Source of the DNA: a bacterium
GTDB taxonomy: Bacteria; UBA10199; DSSB01
Direction: 5' to 3'
NCBI GenBank assembly: GCA_030426445.1
Contig: JAUHYS010000122.1
Span: 1-6,451, forward strand
Length of the DNA: 6,451 bases
Within the stretch, counting starts at the first letter, position 1. Each line of letters starts with the position of its first letter. The notes under the pieces are model-generated. The model saw only the letters and a program-made list of their open reading frames with translations, was not told the DNA's origin and ran no database searches. Of the stretch, positions 1-6,435 are shown piece by piece. The position numbers and the translations under genes were made by a program.

Positions 1-2192
1 TAGTGCCCTTGGGCCATGAGGATTCTAGATAAACTCAGACGAGCAAAGATGTTTTCAACGACAAGATTAGTATCTTCTTTTTCGTCGCTCCAATCTTCGG
101 CTTCATCCCAAGAGTGCTTTTCAAGAACATGCTGGGCTTGAGCAATTTCTCCTTTTTGTATATGTAGCTCAATTCTTAATAAGCGCATTTGCTGCTGAAA
201 ACGCAAATAACCTAGTTCACGAGCCCAAAGCTCTCCTTCCTGCAAACAATCTAATGCTTTGACAAAGTTCTGCTCTAAAAAATGTATTCGTACAGGAACT
301 AAATAATAGGCTATGTTGGGGTCAGTACTGCTAAAACTACGTATATAAAAATGTGCTTCCTTCTGAAGTGAACGAGCTTTTGCAAAGTGACCTCTTTCGT
401 AATAAATTTCTGATATGCCGACTTGCATAATTTTTTGTAACCCGAACTCTTTGTGTGAGTATCTCGTCGTTTCCTGTAGAAAAAAATCATATAAACTTAA
501 AGCCTGACTAAACTTACCGTGGGACCAATGGATACCAATTTGACCACATAAAGCCCAAAAATAAGTATAATAAGCTTTATTTTTTTTTAAAATCTCCTCG
601 GCTTCTTTAAAATCCCGACAACTATCTTTAAAATGGGAAGAAAAGAGGTGGGTTCCAGCCCGTGCGTCTAATATTAAGGCTTTGGGTAAGCCAGAAATCT
701 GTGGCCATTTTTTTAACCATTGCTTAGTGCGCTTACGGCAAGAGTTGAGTTTGTCCTGTAAGAGATCGAGAAAACATTCATTCATTTCTATATTCGCAAG
801 CAGATGCGTAGCTTCTTCTTGTGATTTTTTTTCTGTAAGGCAGGTTTTCAGTTTTTCTAATTCATCTCGAGCTGTTTCATAGTTATGTGTAAATGTTAGA
901 GAAAAAGCATAACTTGCTCGAATTTGTGGATGAGAATCTAAATAACTTTCTGGCAATTGTTTCATCCAATGTAGCATGGTACGGTGGTCCCCTTGATTGG
1001 AAACCACTTGGTTGGCAAAATCAGAAATGAGATCGGCTGCTCGTTGGTAGTTCTCTCCTGCCAATGCATATTGAATCGCTTCTTCTTGAAAACCAGCTAG
1101 TTCAAACCATTTACTGGATAGGTGGTATTGCCGTTTTAAGAAGGCTTCTCCTTTGTACTTAATACTTTGTCTTTTTAAAAAATCTTGAAATAAATGGTGA
1201 AAACGATACCAACGGTTTTTATCATCTAGTTCAATGAAAAATAAATTCCGACGATTAATTTCTTCTAATTTTTCTTGACTATTTTGTTTTCCCGAAAGCT
1301 CTTCTGCGAGTGGGGCAGAGATTCGATTTAAAACAGAAATCGAGAGCATAAAGTCTCGGAGTTCAGTAGATAATTGTTCAAAAACCACTTCACTGAGATA
1401 CTCCATCAATCCTCTATCTTCCCCGGAAAAATTTTCGATAAGCGCTTGGGTTTCTTGACTTTTCTGCATAGTGAGAGCCAGCATTTGTAGAGCTCCTATC
1501 CACCCTTCTGTTTTCTTGTATATTTTCTTCAGTAAAGCGTCAGGGAGCTGCTTTTTTTGATGTTTTATAAAAAAGTCTTGAACTTCTATATAGCTAAACT
1601 GCAACTCTTTTGTTGAGACGGTTTCGCACTCTTGGTTTAAGTACAATCTACTGAGAGGGAAATCTAATTTTTTTCTGCTTGCTACTACCAAAGTCAAGGC
1701 TTCTGGAATATTCTCCAAGAGCCACTGCCATAGATCCAAAGATTCTCCTTTTTCTAAACTATGGAAATCATCGACAAACAAGACAAAACTTTTCTGGCTG
1801 CGATAGATGTCTTCAATTAAGGCAATGTATAATTCTTTTAAACTCCTTAAAGAACCGGATTGGAGAATGTGGAGAGACAGTTGGCCAAGTTTTTTTTCAC
1901 ACCGTTGAAAAGCCGCACAGAGATACTTTGTCAAGTGGAGGGCATCATTATCTTCCGCATCTAAATTAAGCCACGGAGCATGCAAGTCTGGATAAGCTTT
2001 AAGCAGGTTGAGCCTGAGTTGTGCTATGAAAGTCGACTTTCCAAATCCAGGAGGAGCAACTACGCTGAGCATTTTAAGATCAGGGATTTTTTTTACAAGC
2101 TGCATTAAGTATCGACGCTCCATAGTATCATGTAAATAATGAGGCGGGTTGAGCTTGGTTTGAATGGGCGCATATTCTTTTTTAAAGGACAT
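1..2192 (-). CDS. MalT-like STAND ATPase transcriptional regulator, 3' end off the window
   Basis: Partial gene: 730 codons read without a stop from ATG at 2192 to the left edge. Visible domains: a short MalT-like lead-in (IQTKLNPP, residues 10-17), Walker A APPGFGKST (46-54), Walker B FVLFVDDFHSL (136-146), a sensor-like strand LTLVVASR (166-173), the EGWIGALQM segment (229-237), and a winged-helix-like stretch ending in RWYRFHHLFQDFL (327-339). A helical TPR-like superhelix fills about 350-730. Order and motifs match E. coli MalT (901 aa), in which ATP and an inducer drive oligomerisation and a C-terminal LuxR/GerE helix-turn-helix binds DNA. That last domain should lie in the missing ~150-200 residues, so DNA binding is inferred. 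The start is secure: an in-frame TAA sits at 2210-2208, and a weak GAG-type ribosome site precedes the ATG. The inducer is unknown; the sensor region gives no reason to assume maltotriose. The gene is divergent from the exported-protein gene at 2413. Confidence 0.9.
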   Translation of the reverse strand, partial: MSFKKEYAPIQTKLNPPHYLHDTMERRYLMQLVKKIPDLKMLSVVAPPGFGKSTFIAQLRLNLLKAYPDLHAPWLNLDAEDNDALHLTKYLCAAFQRCEKKLGQLSLHILQSGSLRSLKELYIALIEDIYRSQKSFVLFVDDFHSLEKGESLDLWQWLLENIPEALTLVVASRKKLDFPLSRLYLNQECETVSTKELQFSYIEVQDFFIKHQKKQLPDALLKKIYKKTEGWIGALQMLALTMQKSQETQALIENFSGEDRGLMEYLSEVVFEQLSTELRDFMLSISVLNRISAPLAEELSGKQNSQEKLEEINRRNLFFIELDDKNRWYRFHHLFQDFLKRQSIKYKGEAFLKRQYHLSSKWFELAGFQEEAIQYALAGENYQRAADLISDFANQVVSNQGDHRTMLHWMKQLPESYLDSHPQIRASYAFSLTFTHNYETARDELEKLKTCLTEKKSQEEATHLLANIEMNECFLDLLQDKLNSCRKRTKQWLKKWPQISGLPKALILDARAGTHLFSSHFKDSCRDFKEAEEILKKNKAYYTYFWALCGQIGIHWSHGKFSQALSLYDFFLQETTRYSHKEFGLQKIMQVGISEIYYERGHFAKARSLQKEAHFYIRSFSSTDPNIAYYLVPVRIHFLEQNFVKALDCLQEGELWARELGYLRFQQQMRLLRIELHIQKGEIAQAQHVLEKHSWDEAEDWSDEKEDTNLVVENIFARLSLSRILMAQGH

Positions 2193-2412
2193 ATTAAAAG
2201 TCTCTTTTTAATTAAGGGTTGGGTAAACTATATTCATTTATAATTTTCTTAGGCTTCCATTATCAGCAGGACACCTAACTAAAGTTGTGTTTTGAAAAAT
2301 TAGCTTTTAGGAAGTTGAAATTTTGAACTTTATACTGTTATACATGATATTTTTTGTTTGAAAAAAATGTGAATACAATCTGAAAAGTTAATAAAAATTA
2401 AAGGTAACTAAA
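2193..2412. other. Divergent intergenic region
   Basis: This 220-base AT-rich gap separates the starts of the MalT-like regulator (leftward) and the exported-protein gene at 2413 (rightward), so it must hold the control elements for at least the rightward pair. One plausible rightward promoter is listed separately. For the leftward gene I see only isolated -10-like hexamers on the minus strand (TATAGT, TATAAA, GATAAT) with no convincing -35 partner. There is no coding potential and no strong hairpin. If the regulator acts locally, its binding sites would be expected here. Confidence 0.6.
2315..2344 (+). promoter_or_regulatory. Candidate sigma70-type promoter for the 2413-4039 pair
   Basis: TTGAAA at 2315-2320 matches the -35 consensus at five of six bases. 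After an 18-base spacer, TATACA at 2339-2344 matches the -10 at four of six, and it is preceded by TG at 2336-2337 in the extended -10 position. Transcription would start near 2351 and leave a leader of about 60 bases before ATG 2413. In DNA this AT-rich, chance matches are common, so this is a suggestion only. Confidence 0.35.
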
Positions 2413-3402
2413 ATGATGGTAAAACGCACAATATTTCTATTAAACTTATTTCTTTGTTTAACAGCGTATGGAGCAACAGGGTCTATTGCCTATGCACAAA
2501 AAGTAATTCAGTTAGAAAGTGGACAAAAAATTATACTTCTTCCTGATGGAACTTGGGAAGATGCAAGTCGTTTGTTATTTAAAGGCAAACCCTACCGAAT
2601 GAATAAACCGCCTTTTAAAGAAAGGCTTGCTGGCTCTTCTAAAAAGGTGAAGCCTATTATTCTGAAAAAAATTTTAGAAGAAACAAATAACATTACTGAT
2701 CTGGCAGCTTGGTTTAAAAATAATCAACTTAACTTAAATTTTTGCAGACCCCCGGCTTCGAATTCTCTATTTTTAGACAAACTCTGGAAAAAATGCCCAA
2801 ATAAACTTCCCCATTTTTATAAAGGACGAGATCTTAGAAGTGCTTTTTTTTCTGATCAAAATTATTTCTTGGTGTATGGTCATGAAACTTGGAATGGGCG
2901 CTTTTTATTAATTGCAGATCGTAATCTTACTAAAGTTGAATACGAATTAGATTTTGAAAATTACCTTATTTCTCCCAGTTATTTGGAAAAAGACAAGAGG
3001 TTCATTAAGCAAAAAGTGAAATGGGCTCAGATAGTAGACAATATTCTTTATGTATCCCACACTCACTCCACATATTCAAAAAGTTCAAAGGGACACAATG
3101 CCTATATAACTGCTATTAACTTGGATACTTATCAACTTATATGGAGAAGTCGTCCTCTGTTGGCCAACGCTGACAATTTTGTAGTCATAGGAGATGTCAT
3201 TGTATCGGGATATGGTTTTACTCAAGAGCCTGATTTTTTATATCAAATAAATCGCTTTAGCGGTGAGGTTTTAGCTAAAATACCTCTTAAAAGTGCGCCC
3301 GATTATATAATCAGAAAAAGAAATAAATTATTTGTTCGTAGCTATAATACAGATTATATTTTTGAGTTTGTAAGTCCAAGACATGCCGGTGTTGATGAAT
3401 AA
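2413..3402 (+). CDS. Exported protein with DGTWE module and propeller-like C-terminal domain
   Basis: A 329-residue protein of unknown function. A signal peptide (residues 1-28: basic MVKR, a hydrophobic core, then AYA before Q29) sends it to the periplasm or beyond. Right after cleavage comes a short module, LESGQKIILLPDGTWED (34-50), like the DGTWE segment found near the N terminus of many small bacterial exported proteins. From about 140 to 319 the protein alternates short hydrophobic strands with turns (for example NGRFLLIADRN, AINLDTYQLIW, FLYQINRFSGEVLAKI, NKLFVRSYNTDYIFEF). That resembles PQQ/WD-type beta-propeller blades, though too few blades are visible for a full propeller. Residues 111 and 128 are cysteines that could pair. 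ATG 2413 follows a weak AAAGG site; a second ATG at 2416 is an equally possible start. It is the first gene of a probable two-gene unit with the gene at 3443. No catalytic motif is recognised. Export is well supported; the fold is inferred. Confidence 0.85.
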   Translation: MMVKRTIFLLNLFLCLTAYGATGSIAYAQKVIQLESGQKIILLPDGTWEDASRLLFKGKPYRMNKPPFKERLAGSSKKVKPIILKKILEETNNITDLAAWFKNNQLNLNFCRPPASNSLFLDKLWKKCPNKLPHFYKGRDLRSAFFSDQNYFLVYGHETWNGRFLLIADRNLTKVEYELDFENYLISPSYLEKDKRFIKQKVKWAQIVDNILYVSHTHSTYSKSSKGHNAYITAINLDTYQLIWRSRPLLANADNFVVIGDVIVSGYGFTQEPDFLYQINRFSGEVLAKIPLKSAPDYIIRKRNKLFVRSYNTDYIFEFVSPRHAGVDE

Positions 3403-3427
3403 TTGCCTAGAAAAACCAAAAACCAAC

Positions 3428-3433
3428 AGGAGA
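3428..3433 (+). promoter_or_regulatory. Ribosome binding site that sets the start at 3443
   Basis: AGGAGA lies nine bases before ATG 3443, inside the 40-base gap after the upstream stop. The longer alternative start at ATG 3383 overlaps the upstream gene, has no comparable site, and would put 20 polar residues in front of a signal peptide. The downstream ATG is therefore preferred. Confidence 0.75.
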
Positions 3434-3442
3434 CTTTTATCT

Positions 3443-4039
3443 ATGGAAAAAATTAAAATTTATTGTCTATTTGCTAGTTGCCTTTTTTTGATCAGCTCTT
3501 CTGCTTATGCAAATAAGCTAAGTAAGCCTTCTCAAAAAGAAGAATTTGCTAAGAACAAAAATACAACAGAGGTCCAGTCAAAACAATTGACTCCTCAATT
3601 TAAAGACTATCCCGTATCAAGCATATATAAAGGACTAGCTGCCAAGCTCGTTTTAGATAATAATTCGGCCAAGGCATTTGAAAAACAAATTAATCAAGCG
3701 CTTGCAGAAGATAAAATTAAATTTGCGGGAGAATATATTATTGTTCGCTTTAGCTGCGGAACAGCAGGGTGCATGACAGAGTTCCTTGTAAATAAACGAA
3801 CGGGAAAAATGCTTCACGTTGATTTGACTTCTTATTTAACTATAGTCGATTCTAAAAGAAACGTAGAAGAACGTGTAGGCGAGACCATTGAAAGTACTAT
3901 GGCGGATAGCCATTTACTTGTGACCCGTGAAGTTACTGAAGGTAAAGGCCATAAACCCGCTGAGTATTTTAATAAATTTTATATTTTGGACCAGGGGAAG
4001 TTAAAATTAATTAAAAAAATAAAAACGATGAACAATTAA
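3443..4039 (+). CDS. Small periplasmic protein with CGTAGC motif
   Basis: A 198-residue protein of unknown function, counted from ATG 3443. Residues 1-23 form a clean signal peptide ending in SAYA before N24. A polar, Lys/Gln/Ser-rich linker (about 24-55) leads to the mature domain. The core is FAGEYIIVRFSCGTAGC (94-110) followed by FLVNKRTGKML (114-124). It resembles a widespread family of uncharacterised proteobacterial exported proteins with an FAGHY...W/F.CGTGC pattern followed by a D/N..TG.. turn. This is from memory of the family and has not been searched. Cysteines 105 and 110 are the only two in the predicted mature protein and could form a disulfide. The C-terminal part (175-193) has strands such as FNKFYILDQGKLKLI. 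The gene sits 40 bases behind the 2413 gene and is probably co-transcribed with it, which suggests the two exported proteins act in the same process. No enzymatic residues are evident. Confidence 0.85.
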   Translation: MEKIKIYCLFASCLFLISSSAYANKLSKPSQKEEFAKNKNTTEVQSKQLTPQFKDYPVSSIYKGLAAKLVLDNNSAKAFEKQINQALAEDKIKFAGEYIIVRFSCGTAGCMTEFLVNKRTGKMLHVDLTSYLTIVDSKRNVEERVGETIESTMADSHLLVTREVTEGKGHKPAEYFNKFYILDQGKLKLIKKIKTMNN

Positions 4040-4106
4040 ACTTTCTTCACGATACTTGTAGAGAGATATATATTATAATCTCATATCTTATGAGAGGGCC
4101 CAAGTA
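4040..4106. other. Convergent intergenic gap
   Basis: Sixty-seven bases lie between the stop codons of the rightward pair and the leftward pair. It contains an alternating AT stretch (about 4066-4078), one weak hairpin (listed separately) and a GGGCCC palindrome at 4096-4101. There is no strong GC-rich stem followed by a run of T on either strand, so termination here may be inefficient or Rho-dependent. Confidence 0.5.
4079..4095 (-). terminator. Weak hairpin, possible terminator for the leftward pair
   Basis: TCTCAT at 4079-4084 and ATGAGA at 4090-4095 are perfect inverted arms around a five-base loop. On the minus strand the stem lies 12 bases past the stop at 4107 and is followed by an AT-rich tail rather than a true U-run. 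The stem is short and AT-rich, so terminator function is doubtful. Confidence 0.25.
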
Positions 4107-4463
4107 CTAGTGACGTTTGATAAAAGCTCTTAAAATAAGGGGGGTAGTAGCACATATAGCTAAGATACAAGCTTCCCCCGCAATAAAAGTAAAAAAGTGA
4201 TCAGCGGTTAGGATTAACAGCTCATTTATTGTGTTTCTTTGTATCGTTTTATCGTGGGATATTTCAGCAATGCGTATTAACTCACTAATATGTTGTCTTT
4301 CACTAAGTAAGAGAAATAGATTAATCGAAAACCAAATGCTAGACAATAACACCATGACCAAAAACCAACCCCAAAGACTTGTAAAGTTTAATCTAACCCT
4401 TACCTTTTTTGCAGTTTTTGGATCTTCGGGCATCTCCTGAAAAGATGTTGCTAATTTATCCAT
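4107..4463 (-). CDS. Small inner-membrane protein with two transmembrane helices
   Basis: A 118-residue protein that I do not recognise. The N terminus (1-28) is hydrophilic and ends in a basic patch, KKVRVR (19-24). The first transmembrane helix spans about 30-53 and is rich in Trp, Phe and Leu. A mixed-charge loop (54-90, containing SERQHISELIRIAEIS) may be helical. The second helix spans about 91-112, followed by a basic tail, RAFIKRH. Basic residues at both ends predict both termini in the cytoplasm and the loop in the periplasm. The start at 4463 is supported by TAGGAGA at 4477-4471, seven bases upstream. The gene lies 89 bases downstream of the propeller-like gene on the same strand and may be co-transcribed with it. 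There is no signalling, transport or enzymatic motif. The two-helix layout with a short external loop recalls toxin-like, regulator or sensor membrane proteins, but none is supported. Confidence 0.75.
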   Translation of the reverse strand: MDKLATSFQEMPEDPKTAKKVRVRLNFTSLWGWFLVMVLLSSIWFSINLFLLLSERQHISELIRIAEISHDKTIQRNTINELLILTADHFFTFIAGEACILAICATTPLILRAFIKRH

Positions 4464-4470
4464 TGCATTT

Positions 4471-4477
4471 TCTCCTA
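4471..4477 (-). promoter_or_regulatory. Ribosome binding site for the two-helix membrane protein
   Basis: The minus strand reads TAGGAGA with seven bases between it and ATG 4463. Another ATG at 4468 is in a different frame and too close to the site, so 4463 is the preferred start. Confidence 0.7.
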
Positions 4478-4528
4478 AAAATAAAGTGCGATTACTTTTT
4501 TAGAAAAGGTTCTGGTAAAACTAAAAAA

Positions 4529-4540
4529 TAAAGGCCTTTA
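4529..4540. repeat. 12-bp perfect palindrome
   Basis: TAAAGGCCTTTA is perfectly self-complementary and lies in the 89-base gap between the propeller-like gene (stop at 4553) and the membrane-protein gene (start at 4463). On the minus strand it is followed by TTTTTT, but with no unpaired loop the stem would be only about four A-U pairs. It could be an operator-like site or chance. Confidence 0.35.
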
Positions 4541-4552
4541 ATTACCTGTTTA

Positions 4553-6292
4553 TTAGGGTACTGGCTTGACTACCCAATAGAGTTTTTCATTTTCTTTAGC
4601 AAAAAAACCAATTGTCTTTCCGTCAGGACTGAAAGCTGCCGGTGGAGCAAACATCATCCCTGGGTGTTGTATGACTTTCCCGTTAACAACTAATTGTGGC
4701 TTTTTATTTTCCTGCGCAACATAAGCGTAGTTTTTATGGTCTTTGCTGTATGAAATACTCATATTCACATAAAAGATATATTCATTTATAGAGAGCTTTA
4801 ATTCTTTGATTGCTATGTTGTTTAATTGTTTACTCGTAAGTTTTTTAGTATTTCTTAATACAGCTATCATGCTGCCGTCTGGATTAAAGTGATTATCAAA
4901 TTTAGGATTTGCCTTACCATTGACAACCAAAAACATTGTATCGCCGGAATCTACGAGGTAGTTTAAGAATAAGGGGTTAGAGGGCGCGGATGTTATATTT
5001 ACTTTTCCATTTTCTTTCTCCTGGTAAGGTATAAGATATTCTTTGCCTTGTATGACCCAATAATACTGATTCTGACGCCTTGCAAAAAATGCCAAGACCC
5101 ATTCTCTTTCCTTTGTAGGAACATCCCACACCTTAGTTAATAGTGGATGTGTTAGATTTTTGTTGGAAGAGCCCGGTTGTTGATAGTAGCCCAGTTCAAT
5201 GTTTTTAGATACAAAAGTAGGTCTTTGAATTTCGTCATATTTTGCAATCACTTTGTGGTCGACAAGCAAATAATCTTTTTGGTTTTTGTTAGCTACGTAA
5301 AAACAGCTATTGTCAGAAGGAGAATACACACATTTTTGTTTAATCGATTCAAACTTTGGTCCAACTTTATCTAACTTATCGCCTGTTACGAGTTGCTCAC
5401 TCGAACTAGAAATGCCGATAAAATTTTTCTGACTTCCGTCTGGAGAAAAATTAAACCGCTTCACCTTATTAAAGGCTAAAGAGCTTTCTCCATCACAGTA
5501 ATAAAAGCTTTTCTCATTTTTATTAAGCTCGACACAAAAATTTCCTGCGCTAAAGTATAATCCAAAGTACCCAACTTTGACTTCATCAGGAAGCATTAGT
5601 TTTCTACCATTATGCACAATAAAATTTTTTGAGGGTGCTTTCACCAAATAAAAGTAATCTGTCCCATTGGTATAAAGTTGGGAGCTATTGTCTTTCCTAG
5701 CCTGCACAATTTGATGATCTCTAGGGTAAGCGGCTTCCTGTTTCTGATTTAGCATGACTCTCTTTCGCCGTTTTACTATATTGGAGTCTTTAGTTTGATA
5801 CTCTTCATCATAGGAGTAGATGATCTTATATTTGCCATCGCTAACTCCTATGCCAATGGGTGAATAGCCCCGAAAAACGTGCTCATTTTCGTCAAATAGT
5901 ACATACTCTTCATATACACCGTATTTAAGACCAACCTTGCCCTTCATGACAATATGATTTCCTTGAGGACTCAACATAAGGTCTTCTACTGTCTGGTAGC
6001 CTCTTCCTGTTTTTTTTCCATTAACATAAAGGTACAAACCGTCGTAATGCGCGACGATATAAGCAAAGTTTTTTTTGTCTGGACTCGAAACAAGTGGCGT
6101 ATCATGAGGTATATCCCCAAGAAAGGTTTTTTGAACTGTAAAGGGCTCTCTAATCGGTGAAGGAGGAAAAGGGTATCGCTGAGTCGTTGAGTTTTTTTTA
6201 GTCTGACCACGTATTCCTTGGCTGTAAGTGCTCATTGTAAAAACATTCAAGCACAGAAATACTGTCATAATAGTTTGGATGACCCTACTCAT
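4553..6292 (-). CDS. Secreted repeat protein, probable beta-propeller of SPDG/VNGK units
   Basis: A 579-residue protein of unknown function. A signal peptide (about 1-24, hydrophobic core 8-20, likely cut near TYS/QG) is followed by a Pro/Gln/Thr-rich linker to about residue 55. The rest is built of recurring pairs of motifs. One is a WD40/PD40-like turn: SSPDKKNFAYIV at 69, LSPQGNHIVMKG at 107, FSPDGSQKNFIG at 282, YSPSDNSCFYVA at 323, FNPDGSMIAVLR at 469, YSKDHKNYAYVA at 515 and FSPDGKTIGFFA at 554. The other is a strand-turn of the type LVVNGK: YLYVNGKK at 87, FIVHNGRK at 224, YLLVDHKV at 341, YWVIQGKE at 411, FLVVNGKA at 454 and QLVVNGKV at 533. TolB-like PD40 propellers show similar spacing, and such domains usually bind proteins or ligands, so a binding or scaffolding role is inferred. 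There is no TonB box, catalytic triad or lipobox. ATG 6292 follows AAGGAG with five bases of spacing. It is probably co-transcribed with the downstream membrane protein. Confidence 0.88.
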   Translation of the reverse strand: MSRVIQTIMTVFLCLNVFTMSTYSQGIRGQTKKNSTTQRYPFPPSPIREPFTVQKTFLGDIPHDTPLVSSPDKKNFAYIVAHYDGLYLYVNGKKTGRGYQTVEDLMLSPQGNHIVMKGKVGLKYGVYEEYVLFDENEHVFRGYSPIGIGVSDGKYKIIYSYDEEYQTKDSNIVKRRKRVMLNQKQEAAYPRDHQIVQARKDNSSQLYTNGTDYFYLVKAPSKNFIVHNGRKLMLPDEVKVGYFGLYFSAGNFCVELNKNEKSFYYCDGESSLAFNKVKRFNFSPDGSQKNFIGISSSSEQLVTGDKLDKVGPKFESIKQKCVYSPSDNSCFYVANKNQKDYLLVDHKVIAKYDEIQRPTFVSKNIELGYYQQPGSSNKNLTHPLLTKVWDVPTKEREWVLAFFARRQNQYYWVIQGKEYLIPYQEKENGKVNITSAPSNPLFLNYLVDSGDTMFLVVNGKANPKFDNHFNPDGSMIAVLRNTKKLTSKQLNNIAIKELKLSINEYIFYVNMSISYSKDHKNYAYVAQENKKPQLVVNGKVIQHPGMMFAPPAAFSPDGKTIGFFAKENEKLYWVVKPVP

Positions 6293-6296
6293 TTCT

Positions 6297-6303
6297 TCTC
6301 CTT
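6297..6303 (-). promoter_or_regulatory. Ribosome binding site for the propeller-like gene
   Basis: The minus strand reads AAGGAGA four bases before ATG 6292 (five bases from the AAGGAG core). This is the strongest Shine-Dalgarno site in the window and fixes the start. Confidence 0.75.
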
Positions 6304-6340
6304 TTATTTTTTAATATATAAATCATGAGTTGCCGTTTGG

Positions 6341-6360
6341 TAGGTTCTACGTTTAACCTA
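6341..6360. repeat. Inverted repeat, operator-like
   Basis: TAGGTT at 6341-6346 and AACCTA at 6355-6360 are perfect six-base arms around an eight-base spacer, about 50-70 bases before the start codon at 6292. The size and spacing would suit a dimeric repressor or activator site. No family can be assigned, and chance is possible. Confidence 0.3.
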
Positions 6361-6392
6361 AGTTCCTGATTGTTAACTGTGATAAAATTTAG

Positions 6393-6404
6393 GGCTTAGG
6401 CTTA
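6393..6404. repeat. Tandem GGCTTA duplication
   Basis: Two head-to-tail copies of GGCTTA lie just before the pyrimidine tract. CTTAGG at 6395-6400 also pairs with CCTAAG at 6357-6362, with a 32-base loop. The significance is unknown. Confidence 0.3.
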
Positions 6405-6407
6405 AGA

Positions 6408-6435
6408 TTTCTTCTTTTTTTTCTTCTTTTTTTCT
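6408..6435. repeat. Homopyrimidine tract with mirror symmetry
   Basis: Twenty-eight consecutive pyrimidines lie on the plus strand (purines on the minus). Positions 6408-6429 form a perfect 22-base mirror repeat: a TTTCTTC block, a run of eight T, then CTTCTTT. Homopyrimidine mirror repeats can adopt triplex (H-DNA) or bent A-tract structures. The tract lies about 115-145 bases upstream of the propeller-like gene. Confidence 0.7.

Noticed and set aside
682..882. Short plus-strand open frame of 66 codons
   Set aside because: It lies opposite the continuous MalT-like coding frame, with no ribosome site and no recognisable product.
1679..1969. Plus-strand open frame of 96 codons
   Set aside because: It is antisense to the conserved ATPase region of the MalT-like gene; its composition is that of a shadow frame.
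2334..2350. LexA/SOS-like box around CTGTTATACATGAT
   Set aside because: The CTG half is present but the matching CAG half is missing.
2368..2383. CRP-like site TGTGA-N6-TCTGA before the 2413 gene
   Set aside because: Only one half matches the consensus well; the second half matches three of five bases, which is expected by chance in AT-rich DNA.
4231..4440. Plus-strand open frame of 69 codons
   Set aside because: It is antisense to the two-helix membrane protein, which has a strong ribosome site and a coherent topology.
4516..4540. Terminator after the repeat-protein gene made from the palindrome and the following T-run
   Set aside because: The palindrome has no spacer, so the hairpin would be about four A-U pairs, too weak for intrinsic termination.
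5954..6210. Overlapping short frames on both strands (5954-6160 plus, 5986-6210 minus) and 5177-5374 plus
   Set aside because: All lie within the repeat-protein gene in other frames and lack ribosome sites or sensible protein features.
6357..6435. Rightward terminator from CCTAAG/CTTAGG followed by the T-rich tract
   Set aside because: The stem is six pairs with a 32-base loop, and the pyrimidine tract is interrupted by C and is separated from the stem; no rightward gene precedes it.
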